Positions 28,936 through 37,730 of a DNA stretch of 64,000 bases are shown here, piece after piece. The notes under the pieces are model-generated. The model saw only the letters and a program-made list of their open reading frames with translations, had not been told where the DNA came from and searched no databases. The first letter of the stretch is position 1; every line of letters begins with the position of its first letter. A program made the position numbers and the translations under genes. The stretch comes from Bacilli bacterium (GTDB lineage: Bacteria; Bacillota_I; Bacilli_A; RF39; UBA660), in contig JAFXZC010000012.1 in assembly GCA_017541445.1 (NCBI GenBank), forward strand, positions 123,760 to 187,759, written 5' to 3'.

Positions 28936-30039
28936 ATGGAATCAAAAGAACCTATAATTGACATGCATGATACTTGGCTAGTAATTAATTCCATCCAAGG
29001 TTGTACCAACGGATGCAAGTATTGCTTTTTGCAAGGAATCAACAATAACTTAACATATCCTCAAATTATAGTTCCTGCTGAAGAAGTAGTAGAAAAATTA
29101 TTATCATATAAATATTATGATTCAAAAATACCAATATGTTTATTACCTGGTACAGATGCATTCCTTAATGCTACAAATATTAACTATATGCATCAATTAT
29201 TAAATATTATAGATAAAAAAGAAATTTCCAATCCTATAGTTCTTATTACTAAATGTTTAATACCAGATAACATATTAGATGACTTAGAAAGACTTACCAA
29301 AAAAGGTAAAGAAATAATAGTATTTTTAAGTTACTCCGGATTAACATCAAAATATGAACCAAATATTAAAAAAGATAATATAATCCTTAATTTCAAACAT
29401 TTAGCTGCTAGAGGAGTACGAATAATTCACTATTATCGTCCTTTTATACCAGAAAACTCTAGCGCTAAACAAATTACAGAAATGTTAGATTTTGTTGATA
29501 ACTATACTAAAGTATCTCAAATAGGTGGTTTAAAACTAAGATCTGACTTTATAGATAAAATAGATATAGTAGATTTAAAACAACATAGTAAAGAAGAATT
29601 ATTAAATGCCTCTTGTATATGGCCTAAAGAAGCATATGATTATTTCTATCATGATTATAATCATCCACATAGTGTCTTCCAAACTAATCAATGTGCTATA
29701 GCACAAACTTTAGAAAAAGCATGTCCTCAATTCTATGGAACATATGAATGTCATAATTATAATCATTGTAGTAAAGAACAAAGAATAAGATGTGCCCAAG
29801 CTAAAAAAATACAAGAACAAGATTTAATAACACAATTAAAATATTATTTAAAAAAATTAAATATTACAAATTATGAAATAATCGAAGAAAAAAATAATAT
29901 AATCCTAAAAGGAGAAGAATTAACAACAAGTGATGCAGCTTATTTAACTATAGTATTAGGTTATAAAATAACTATAGAAAATGATGATGATAAACATTTT
30001 AAATCATCAATGACAAATTCAAAACCATTAATATATTAA
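28936..30039 (+). CDS. Radical SAM protein with extra Cys-rich C-terminal region
   Basis: 367 residues; ATG chosen at 28936 behind AAGGGTGA (an in-frame GTG lies at 28927). GCTNGCKYC gives the CX3CX2C 4Fe-4S motif (Cys23, 27, 30), so it should make a 5'-deoxyadenosyl radical. LLPGTDAFLN and a TIM-barrel-like core follow. Near residues 245-295 a second group of Cys (ACPQFYGTYECHNYNHCSK...RC) may bind another cluster. SplB-like or RiPP-type enzymes are possible relatives; the substrate is unknown. It is 13 bases before a MazG-like gene and probably forms one operon with it and the Nudix gene. Confidence 0.83.
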   Translation: MESKEPIIDMHDTWLVINSIQGCTNGCKYCFLQGINNNLTYPQIIVPAEEVVEKLLSYKYYDSKIPICLLPGTDAFLNATNINYMHQLLNIIDKKEISNPIVLITKCLIPDNILDDLERLTKKGKEIIVFLSYSGLTSKYEPNIKKDNIILNFKHLAARGVRIIHYYRPFIPENSSAKQITEMLDFVDNYTKVSQIGGLKLRSDFIDKIDIVDLKQHSKEELLNASCIWPKEAYDYFYHDYNHPHSVFQTNQCAIAQTLEKACPQFYGTYECHNYNHCSKEQRIRCAQAKKIQEQDLITQLKYYLKKLNITNYEIIEEKNNIILKGEELTTSDAAYLTIVLGYKITIENDDDKHFKSSMTNSKPLIY

Positions 30040-30052
30040 GGAGGTAATTATA

Positions 30053-30715
30053 ATGCCAGAGAAAACAGTAGCAACACTTATACCAACATTTATTAAAAGT
30101 AATACACCACAAAGTATGGAACTAGAAGAAAAATTTTCTCGTATTAAAGAAAATAAATGGACTACTGATACTGTTCTACATGAAATGGGTGTTCAACTAG
30201 GTCAATTAATGAATATTTTAAATAAACAATCTCAAGCATCTCAAGAAGCAGGTAGACAATTTACTGATATAAGTGATGAACTATGTGATATAGCATTACA
30301 ATTAATCTACTTAACATCAGCATTAAGTTTAGATTTATCATCAATAAGTAAAGAAGAAAAATATATTCATTTTGATTCAACAAACTTATTTGATTTATAT
30401 CCATTATATGGACAAATAACAGAAGCTTTTCTAGAAGAAGAAAAGAATAGATTTGCAAAACCAAGAGAAGGATTTGCAACAAGATTAGATTTTATTAAAG
30501 ATAGAATAGTAAAAATGTATATAATTATCTTTAATTACGCAGAAGAACATAGTATAGATTTAAATACAAGATATAGAGTAATGTGTTCAGAAGCAACAAG
30601 ATTCGTACGCCAACAATCTCGTAAAGCACGTTTTGGCATAATAAAAAAAATATTTACACCAAAGAATCCTACAATAGGACCAGGTGATGAAAATGGAAAT
30701 GCTAGACATTTTTGA
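30053..30715 (+). CDS. MazG-like all-helical protein
   Basis: 220 residues, GGAGG ribosome binding site. The central part has LHEMGVQLGQLMNIL and, about 35 residues on, DELCDIALQLIYLTSALSL, which recalls the ExxE...ExxD metal sites of MazG-type NTP pyrophosphatases; the second Glu of the first motif is not evident, so activity is doubtful. The C-terminus is basic (RQQSRKARFG). The 3' end overlaps the Nudix gene by 23 bases. A nucleotide-pool role fits the Nudix neighbour but is inference; it could be an unrelated helical family. Confidence 0.6.
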   Translation: MPEKTVATLIPTFIKSNTPQSMELEEKFSRIKENKWTTDTVLHEMGVQLGQLMNILNKQSQASQEAGRQFTDISDELCDIALQLIYLTSALSLDLSSISKEEKYIHFDSTNLFDLYPLYGQITEAFLEEEKNRFAKPREGFATRLDFIKDRIVKMYIIIFNYAEEHSIDLNTRYRVMCSEATRFVRQQSRKARFGIIKKIFTPKNPTIGPGDENGNARHF

Positions 30716-31334
30716 TGAAAACTATAATCATATAGGAACAGAAACAAAAGAAAATGTTCACAAAAAAGGATTATGGCATCAAGTAGCTGGATGTATATTC
30801 ATAGATAGTTCTAATAATAGAATTATCTTACAATATAAAAATGCTACTCATAATGAAGTAGCTCATCTTAATAAAGTAGATATATCAGTAGGTGGACATA
30901 TCCAAGCAGGAGAAACACTTACACAAGGTATAATAAGAGAAATAAATGAAGAATCATCATTAGATGTCTTACCAGAAGAATTACAATATTCCGGTTATAG
31001 AACAACTAATGTAGATGCTACAGAAGATTATTTAATTAGAGAATTTTGTCATATATTCTTATTAGATAGACAATATAAATTAGAAGAACTACATAGTAGT
31101 GATGATGAAGTATTATATTTTATATCTTTTGATATAGATGAATTATTAGCTTTCATCATAAATAGAATAAATAGAGTAAAAGGAATAACTTCTCATGGAG
31201 AAGAAACATTTACTAAAGATAACTTTATAAAAGGATACTTAACAGATCATATATATGAAGCTATATTATTAATATCTAAAGGATATATAACAAAACAAAA
31301 ACAAACATTACCAATAGAACTTACCTTAAAGTAA
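30693..31334 (+). CDS. Nudix hydrolase
   Basis: 213 residues. Hydrolyses a nucleoside diphosphate linked to another moiety. The region GGHIQAGETLTQGIIREINEESSL is a Nudix box (G-x5-E-x7-R-E-x2-E-E), at about residues 68-91. The start DIFDENYNHIGTETKENVHKKG resembles IPP isomerase-like and YfcD-type Nudix proteins. ATG at 30693 selected since AGGTG sits six bases upstream; GTG and ATG codons at 30684/30687 are in frame but crowd the ribosome binding site. Last gene of the putative radical SAM operon; its stop lies in a terminator stem. Confidence 0.9.
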   Translation: MEMLDIFDENYNHIGTETKENVHKKGLWHQVAGCIFIDSSNNRIILQYKNATHNEVAHLNKVDISVGGHIQAGETLTQGIIREINEESSLDVLPEELQYSGYRTTNVDATEDYLIREFCHIFLLDRQYKLEELHSSDDEVLYFISFDIDELLAFIINRINRVKGITSHGEETFTKDNFIKGYLTDHIYEAILLISKGYITKQKQTLPIELTLK

Positions 31335-31341
31335 GTTTTTT
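31319..31341 (+). terminator. Terminator overlapping the Nudix gene end
   Basis: ACTTAC, CTTAA, GTAAGT, then T run; the stem includes the last codons and stop. Confidence 0.75.
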
Positions 31342-31389
31342 TCGTAGAATAATAGACAAAAAAATGATATTATATTAGAGGTGATTACT

Positions 31390-32124
31390 ATGTTAGAAGT
31401 AAAAAACTTAGGAGTTAAATCTCAAGATGGAAAAGAAATATTAAAAGATTTTAACTTACAAATAAATGATGGAGAAACTCATGTCTTAATGGGAGAGAAT
31501 GGAGCAGGAAAAAGTTCTATATGTAGAACTATTCTAAAAGATCCTAATTTCATTATTACAAAAGGTTCTATTATCTATAAAGATAAAGACTTAAAAGATT
31601 TAACTACTACTGATATAAGTAGATTAGGAATAATGATGATAACACAAAGTCCTATAGCTATTGAAGGAGTAACTAATGCAGAAATGCTAAGAATGGCTTT
31701 ATCAGAAAGAACTAATTCGCATGTAGATATCTTTAAATTTTCTAAAGAAGCAAAAGAAATATGTAATAAACTATCTATACCAGAATCATTCTTACATAGA
31801 GATATAAATAATGGTATGTCAGGTGGAGAAAGAAAGAAAAATGAATTATTACATATATGGATGCTAAAGCCATCATTCTTAATCCTAGATGAAGTAGATT
31901 CAGGTTTAGATGTAGATGCTCTTAAAACAGTAGCAACTTCTATTAAAGAATACCAAGAAGAAACAAAATGTTCTATTCTATTAATTACACATAATCCTAA
32001 ATTATTAGAAATATTAAAACCAGATTATGTACATGTTCTAAAAGATGAAAAAATAGCTAAAACTGGTGATTATACATTAGCTAAAGAAATAGAAACAAAA
32101 GGATTTAAACATTTATTTGATTAA
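31390..32124 (+). CDS. sufC: SUF Fe-S assembly ATPase
   Basis: 244 residues, ABC-type ATPase that drives the SUF scaffold; ATG at 31390 follows GAGGTG. Walker A GENGAGKSS, signature MSGGERKKNE (the SufC form of LSGGQ) and Walker B FLILDEVDSGLD are intact, and no membrane part is encoded nearby, as expected for SufC. First gene of a four-gene operon, sufC, sufB/D-like, sufS, sufU. The next gene begins one base after its stop. Confidence 0.95.
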   Translation: MLEVKNLGVKSQDGKEILKDFNLQINDGETHVLMGENGAGKSSICRTILKDPNFIITKGSIIYKDKDLKDLTTTDISRLGIMMITQSPIAIEGVTNAEMLRMALSERTNSHVDIFKFSKEAKEICNKLSIPESFLHRDINNGMSGGERKKNELLHIWMLKPSFLILDEVDSGLDVDALKTVATSIKEYQEETKCSILLITHNPKLLEILKPDYVHVLKDEKIAKTGDYTLAKEIETKGFKHLFD

Positions 32125-32125
32125 T

Positions 32126-32821
32126 ATGAATAACTTAATAGTAAAAGAAAATAATTTAGAAATAAAAGATAATGTAATTAATATAGAACTAAATACTAAT
32201 ACTTTAAACTTAACAATAAAAGGAAAAGTATTAATAAATGAAATAAATAAAATAAATGATGAAGAATTAAATCTAACTATTAATATGACACCTAATTCTT
32301 CATTAATATATAATAGATTTATTATAAATAATAAAACAAATAATAAAATAATCTTAAATCAAGATAATAATAGTAATTTAACATTTAATTACTCTATATT
32401 AGCAAATAATGAATGTAATATAGAATTAAATAGTTACTTAAATGGTAACAATAATAATACAGATATAAATGTAAAATGTGTTACTGAACAAAAAGGTACT
32501 TGCTATATAAAAACAGAAGCAAAAGTAATACCTAATATAAAAGAAAATGATCTATTAGAAAGTATTAAAGTATTAAATCTAAATGGAAGTAATAATACAA
32601 TAATGCCAAATCTATTAGTATCTTCAAATGAAGTAACAGTAAATCATGCAGCAACAATATCTAATATAAATCCAGACTATTTATTTTATTTAAATAGTAA
32701 AGGAATAAGTAATGAAAATGCCATAGAATTAATAAAGAATGGTTATTTAATAAGTAATTTATCAATAACAAAAGAAGAAAAAGAAAAAATAGATAAATTA
32801 CTAGGAGGTCAAAATGAATAG
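32126..32821 (+). CDS. Short SufB/SufD-like scaffold protein
   Basis: 231 residues against about 430-470 for SufD and SufB. The C-terminal part is diagnostic: VNHAATISNINPDYLFYLNSKGIS and a last helix, matching the end of the SufB/SufD beta-helix domain including its conserved His. The N-terminal half is an Asn-rich beta-helix-like region with little similarity to long forms. Begins one base after sufC with a poor ribosome binding site, so likely translated by coupling. No other SufB or SufD gene is in this operon. This may work as a single, homodimeric scaffold, as in minimal SUF systems of anaerobes. Confidence 0.8.
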   Translation: MNNLIVKENNLEIKDNVINIELNTNTLNLTIKGKVLINEINKINDEELNLTINMTPNSSLIYNRFIINNKTNNKIILNQDNNSNLTFNYSILANNECNIELNSYLNGNNNNTDINVKCVTEQKGTCYIKTEAKVIPNIKENDLLESIKVLNLNGSNNTIMPNLLVSSNEVTVNHAATISNINPDYLFYLNSKGISNENAIELIKNGYLISNLSITKEEKEKIDKLLGGQNE

Positions 32822-34007
32822 AGAAGACTTTCCCATTATAAATAAAAATTATATATATTTTGATAATGGAGCAACTACATGGAAACCAAAACAAGTAGTA
32901 GATTCTATAACAAAATATTATACAGAATATACAGCTAATGCACATAGAGGAGACTATGATTTCTCTATGCTAGTAGATAATGCATATGAAGGAGCACGTA
33001 TTAAAGTAATTAAATTTATTAATGCATCATCAGCTAAAGAAGTAGTATTTACTACTGGAACTACAGATTCATTAAATATGATATCAGAAGGCTATTTTAA
33101 GAATGAATTAAAAGAAAATGATGAAATAATACTAACATATTCAGAACATGCATCAAATGTCTTACCATGGTTTAAATTAGCTAAAGAATTAAATCTAAAA
33201 ATAGTATATTTACCATTAGATAATAATAAAGTAACAATAGATAACTTTAAAAAGGTAATAACACCTAAAACAAAAGTAATATCTCTAGCTATGATAACTA
33301 ATGTATTAGGAGATTTAAGACCTATTAAAGAATTAACTAAAATAGCTCATGAACATAATATAAAAGTAGTAGTAGATGGAGCCCAAAGTGTACCACATAT
33401 TAAAACAGATGTTCAAGATTTAGATATAGATTTCTTAGCATTCTCTGGACATAAAATGTTAGGACCTACAGGTATAGGTATTCTATATGCTAAAAAAGAA
33501 CTAATGGAACAAATTAAACCAGTAAGATTAGGTGGCGGAATGAATGAATCATTCGATACAGTAGATAAAGTATATCTAAAAGATTTACCAACTAGATTAG
33601 AAGCAGGAACCCCTAATATAGAAGGAGCTATTGGCCTTTCTTCTGCAATAGATTATTTAAATACAATAGGTTTAGATAATATACATAAACATGAAATAGA
33701 ATTAAAAGATTATTGTATATCTAAATTAAAAGAAATACCTCATATAACTATCTATAATGAAAATACAGATAGTGGTATTATATCATTTAATGTAAATGGT
33801 ATATTTCCTCAAGATGTAGCAGTATTTCTAAATAAATATCATATCTGTCTAAGAGCAGGTAACCATTGTGCAAAATTATTAAATAATGCAATAGGAGAAA
33901 AAAATACCTTAAGATGTTCATTCTATTTATATAATACAAAAGAAGAAATAGATAAAATGATTGAACTATTAAAAGATAAAGATAAAATATTAAAAGAAAT
34001 GTTTTAG
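32814..34007 (+). CDS. sufS: Cysteine desulfurase, SufS type
   Basis: 397 residues, PLP enzyme that takes sulfur from cysteine for Fe-S clusters. FSGHKMLGPTGIG has the PLP Lys, DGAQSVPH the ring-stacking region, and RAGNHCAKLL the catalytic Cys near residue 350. Class II (SufS/CsdA) form. Overlaps the scaffold gene by eight bases behind a strong AGGAGG site. Partner SufU is encoded 14 bases downstream. Confidence 0.95.
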   Translation: MNREDFPIINKNYIYFDNGATTWKPKQVVDSITKYYTEYTANAHRGDYDFSMLVDNAYEGARIKVIKFINASSAKEVVFTTGTTDSLNMISEGYFKNELKENDEIILTYSEHASNVLPWFKLAKELNLKIVYLPLDNNKVTIDNFKKVITPKTKVISLAMITNVLGDLRPIKELTKIAHEHNIKVVVDGAQSVPHIKTDVQDLDIDFLAFSGHKMLGPTGIGILYAKKELMEQIKPVRLGGGMNESFDTVDKVYLKDLPTRLEAGTPNIEGAIGLSSAIDYLNTIGLDNIHKHEIELKDYCISKLKEIPHITIYNENTDSGIISFNVNGIFPQDVAVFLNKYHICLRAGNHCAKLLNNAIGEKNTLRCSFYLYNTKEEIDKMIELLKDKDKILKEMF

Positions 34008-34021
34008 AAAGGAAAATTATT

Positions 34022-34456
34022 ATGGATAAAGAAACCAAAAATGCAATAATTATGGAACATTATCAAAATCCACTAAATAGAGGAATAATAACTGATCCAA
34101 AATATCTTACTATCAAAGCAAAAAGTCCTACATGTATAGATGATATAGATCTATATCTAGATATAGAAGATAATATTATTAAAGATATCCATTTTGAAGG
34201 TGAAGCATGTGCTATATCAACATCAGCTACATCCATAATGATAAAATTAATATTAAATAAATCTTTAGATGAAGTAGAAACAATAATAGATAATTATAAA
34301 AAAATGATTAATCATGAAGAATATGATATAGATCTATTAGGCGAAGCCAATTGTTATGATGAAATATATCTACAACAAAATAGAATAAAATGTGCAACAA
34401 TACCTTGGCAAGGCCTAGAAAAAGCAATTAATAAATATAAAGAAACTAATAGATGA
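34022..34456 (+). CDS. sufU: SufU sulfur-transfer protein
   Basis: 144 residues, zinc-dependent sulfur acceptor for SufS. Visible ligands: SPTCIDDI (usually NPxCGD; Cys and Asp kept, Gly replaced by Ile), EGEACAIS and IKCATIPW, giving the three Cys and one Asp of the zinc site. N-terminal IMEHYQNPLNRG is typical. Last gene of the suf operon; its stop codon lies in the terminator loop. Confidence 0.94.
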   Translation: MDKETKNAIIMEHYQNPLNRGIITDPKYLTIKAKSPTCIDDIDLYLDIEDNIIKDIHFEGEACAISTSATSIMIKLILNKSLDEVETIIDNYKKMINHEEYDIDLLGEANCYDEIYLQQNRIKCATIPWQGLEKAINKYKETNR

Positions 34457-34470
34457 TTATTAGTTTTTTT
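34445..34470 (+). terminator. Terminator of suf operon
   Basis: ACTAATA, loop GATGAT, TATTAGT, T run. Confidence 0.85.
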
Positions 34471-34505
34471 TATGATATTATTAATACATAATAGGAGTTG
34501 ATTAT

Positions 34506-37145
34506 ATGACTTTTAATTTAATATTATTAATTATTACTATAATAGTATTAATAAAGAATCATGAATTAAGTAATAATGTAAAATCATTAAGAGAACAATT
34601 AAATAGAATACCTAATTTTTGTGATAAATGTGGTAAAAGAATAAAAGGAGTATTTACTCCTACATATAATACTCCAAGAAACTATTATCAACCAGTTCAA
34701 ACACCACAACCAGTTGTTAATCCTCAACCTGTTATTAACCAACAACCAGTATATAATGTTCAACCAGTTCAACCAGTTCAACCAGTCCAACCAAAATATA
34801 CTGATACAGAAATAAAGAATAGTTTAATCTTAATAGTAGGATCATGCTTATTAGTATTAGCAGCTATATTATTTTTAACAACTACTTGGACTACAACATC
34901 TAATTATATAAAAACATTTATCTTAGTAATGATGTTAGTATTATTTATAGGAGCTAGTTATATAGCAGATAAAGTATTAAAAATAAAACAAACAGCTAAA
35001 GCCTTCTATTATCTAGCATTAGCATATTTACCAATAGTATTACTATCAATCTATTTATTTGAATTACTAGGAGAATTCTTCTCAGCAAGTGGAGCAGGTA
35101 AACATATATATCTAGCATTAAGTTCCTTAATAGTAACAATAGTATATTTTATTTCATCTATAAAACGTTCAGAAAAAGTAACTTGTTTCTTAAGTTTAAT
35201 ATTCTCTATATTAACTTTATTATATATAACACAACAATTTACTACTAATTATTTATATTTAATAACAGTATTAATATCATATTCATTAATATTAAATATT
35301 CTATATTCTAAAAATATTTATTATTCTAATCAAAACATTCATTTTATATTTCTAATTATAATGACTATATTATTAACTATATCAAATATATTCCCATCAA
35401 AAGAAATAATTCATTATATAAACTTATTATTACAATTCATTAATATTTATTATCTATTAAATATAACTAATAAATTAAATAAAGTATATGAAATAGTATA
35501 TCCAATATATATACCATTCTTCTTACTAGAAGTATCTTATTATATAGGAGACAAATTCTCATATAATCAAGGATTCTTACTAATATCATTCTTAATTATT
35601 TATTGTTATGACTTTATTAAAGATAAAAAAGTATTACTATCAAGTAATATTATAGTTAATATACTATTTATGTTATTAATACAAGAATCATTAGTATTTC
35701 ATGAAGAATCATTACCATTCTATATATTATTTATGTTTATATCATTTATAAATTATATATATTATTTCTCAACAAAAGAAAAATATTCTTCATATATAGC
35801 TAGTGTATCATTACTATTAGGAATAGAAGCTTTATTCTTTAAATATGAAATCTCAGTTGTATATTTAGAAAGTCTATTCTTAACTATATATTTATTATCT
35901 AAATATCTAATTAAAAATGAATTATTTAAAAAGACATACACTATACCAACTACAGTATTCTTTATACTAAATACATTACCATTATTTATAGACGATAAAT
36001 TATTTTTAACTCCAATAGTTCTAGGAATATTCTCATTAATAAATATAATAGAATTCTATATTAATAAAAAAGAATATCATAAAATATTCTCATATATTTA
36101 TATTAATATTTTTATAATATCTGTCTTACATATATCAGATTATTTAGATTTCTATAAATTTGCTATAACAATATCTATAATTAATATATTAACAATCTTA
36201 ATAGAGAATACTATACCAGAATTAAAAACAAAAAATAGTACTATATATATAACGTTAAATACAATAGCTTCTTATTTAATATTAAATATTCAAGAAGAAG
36301 TAAATATCTATTTATTATCATTACTAATAATAACTAATATAGCATATATTATTGATATTTATTTAAATGATAAAGAAAGAAATCTAACAATAATACCATT
36401 TATCTTATCAATACCATATTTATATTTAAGAAATATTACACCAACTGATCTAATAATAACACCATATATATCTATATTAATAATCATATTCTATGACTTC
36501 TTAATATATAAAACAAAAGAAAATAGATATATAACATATTTCTTTATATATACAATATTACATATGTTATATAAAGAACAATCTAGTTACTTAAATTTAT
36601 CTTTATTAGCATCAGGAACTCTAATATCATACTATATTAAAGAAAATAAAGTAAAAGATTATTATAAAGTATTACTATCATTAGAAATATTATATTTTAT
36701 AAGATTAGTAGTAAAAGATTTATCATTAATAGATATGAGTGTCTTTAGATTTGGACCATATTTTATATGGTGTGCATTCTTAACAAGATATGTCTTAAAG
36801 AAATATATACCTGATTATAAAGCATTAGAATATTTAGGATTTATATTACTAAATATAATAACAATAATGAATTATACAAGTGAACAAGATGGAACAATAT
36901 TTGTAATATTCTTAATTCTTTTAGTATTAGGAGCATATACATTAAAATATGGACCAATATTCTTAGTAAGTTTAATATTTATATTAATAAATATCTTAAT
37001 TTTAACAAGAGACTTCTGGTTAAATTTACCATGGTGGTTATATGTCTTAATAGCAGGCTTAATCTTAATAGCATTTGCAGTATATAACGAATTAAAAGAA
37101 AATAAGCAAGTATTGAAAAATTTAAAAGATAAACTAGATTTATAA
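34506..37145 (+). CDS. Giant polytopic membrane protein with N-terminal CxxC and Pro-Gln-Val repeats
   Basis: 879 residues, not recognised with certainty. It has a first hydrophobic stretch (about 1-18), then NFCDKCGKRIKG (one CxxC, half of a zinc ribbon), then tandem PVQ/PVVN repeats (about 55-98), then more than twenty hydrophobic helices to the end, many rich in Ile, Tyr and Asn. The long helical bundle recalls DUF2157/DUF2339-type membrane proteins, but this is weak. The FCDKCG stretch is shared with the zinc ribbon of the protein at 41188. No substrate can be proposed. GGAG ribosome binding site; own terminator. Confidence 0.78.
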   Translation: MTFNLILLIITIIVLIKNHELSNNVKSLREQLNRIPNFCDKCGKRIKGVFTPTYNTPRNYYQPVQTPQPVVNPQPVINQQPVYNVQPVQPVQPVQPKYTDTEIKNSLILIVGSCLLVLAAILFLTTTWTTTSNYIKTFILVMMLVLFIGASYIADKVLKIKQTAKAFYYLALAYLPIVLLSIYLFELLGEFFSASGAGKHIYLALSSLIVTIVYFISSIKRSEKVTCFLSLIFSILTLLYITQQFTTNYLYLITVLISYSLILNILYSKNIYYSNQNIHFIFLIIMTILLTISNIFPSKEIIHYINLLLQFINIYYLLNITNKLNKVYEIVYPIYIPFFLLEVSYYIGDKFSYNQGFLLISFLIIYCYDFIKDKKVLLSSNIIVNILFMLLIQESLVFHEESLPFYILFMFISFINYIYYFSTKEKYSSYIASVSLLLGIEALFFKYEISVVYLESLFLTIYLLSKYLIKNELFKKTYTIPTTVFFILNTLPLFIDDKLFLTPIVLGIFSLINIIEFYINKKEYHKIFSYIYINIFIISVLHISDYLDFYKFAITISIINILTILIENTIPELKTKNSTIYITLNTIASYLILNIQEEVNIYLLSLLIITNIAYIIDIYLNDKERNLTIIPFILSIPYLYLRNITPTDLIITPYISILIIIFYDFLIYKTKENRYITYFFIYTILHMLYKEQSSYLNLSLLASGTLISYYIKENKVKDYYKVLLSLEILYFIRLVVKDLSLIDMSVFRFGPYFIWCAFLTRYVLKKYIPDYKALEYLGFILLNIITIMNYTSEQDGTIFVIFLILLVLGAYTLKYGPIFLVSLIFILINILILTRDFWLNLPWWLYVLIAGLILIAFAVYNELKENKQVLKNLKDKLDL

Positions 37146-37169
37146 AAGATGAGAGATATCTCATCTTTT
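37144..37169 (+). terminator. Terminator, then -10 element for lepB
   Basis: AAAAGATGAGA, loop GATA, TCTCATCTTTT. A TGT-TATAAT extended -10 (37174-37179) follows directly and probably drives lepB. Confidence 0.78.
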
Positions 37170-37198
37170 ATGTTATAATAAAAAAGGATAGTGATAAT

Positions 37199-37693
37199 AT
37201 GGAGAAAAATATAATAAAAGTAATATTTAGTATTATTATAGTATTATTTCTAGTTATGCTATTCTATAAAAATTTTATAACTTATAAAATAGATGGAAAT
37301 TCTATGAATCCAACACTATATCATAGTGAATTAGTATTAGCACAAAGGAATCCAAAAACTATTAATAGAAAAGATATAATATCTTTTAAAAAAGAAGGCT
37401 ATGATCTAGCTATTAAAAGAGTAATAGGTATACCGGGAGATACAATAGATATAAAAGAAGATGGAACAATATTAGTTAATAATGAAATAATTGATGAACC
37501 ATATTTATCTAGTAAGAGTATAGATAAAGTAGAAGTAATATTTCCAATAACATTAGATGAAGATGAATATTTTGTATTAGGAGATAATAGATTAGATTCA
37601 TTTGATAGTAAAAACTATAAAATAGGTAATGTTAAAAGAGAAGAAATAATAGCAAAAATAATTTTTAAACTAAATACCTTTAAAAAGTTGTAA
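37199..37693 (+). CDS. lepB: Signal peptidase I, Ser/Lys type
   Basis: 164 residues. One N-terminal membrane helix (about 5-25) and the outer catalytic domain with DGNSMNPTL (Ser35), AIKRVIGIPGD (Lys73) and the FVLGDNRLDSFDS box. Removes signal peptides from secreted proteins. Size and single helix match Bacillus SipS-type enzymes. This is one of two signal peptidases in the window; the other (54247) is the Ser/His SipW type. Start ATG follows GTGATA weakly. Confidence 0.95.
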   Translation: MEKNIIKVIFSIIIVLFLVMLFYKNFITYKIDGNSMNPTLYHSELVLAQRNPKTINRKDIISFKKEGYDLAIKRVIGIPGDTIDIKEDGTILVNNEIIDEPYLSSKSIDKVEVIFPITLDEDEYFVLGDNRLDSFDSKNYKIGNVKREEIIAKIIFKLNTFKKL

Positions 37694-37730
37694 ATAATTG
37701 ATATAATATAGAAAGAATAGAGGTTTCGCT

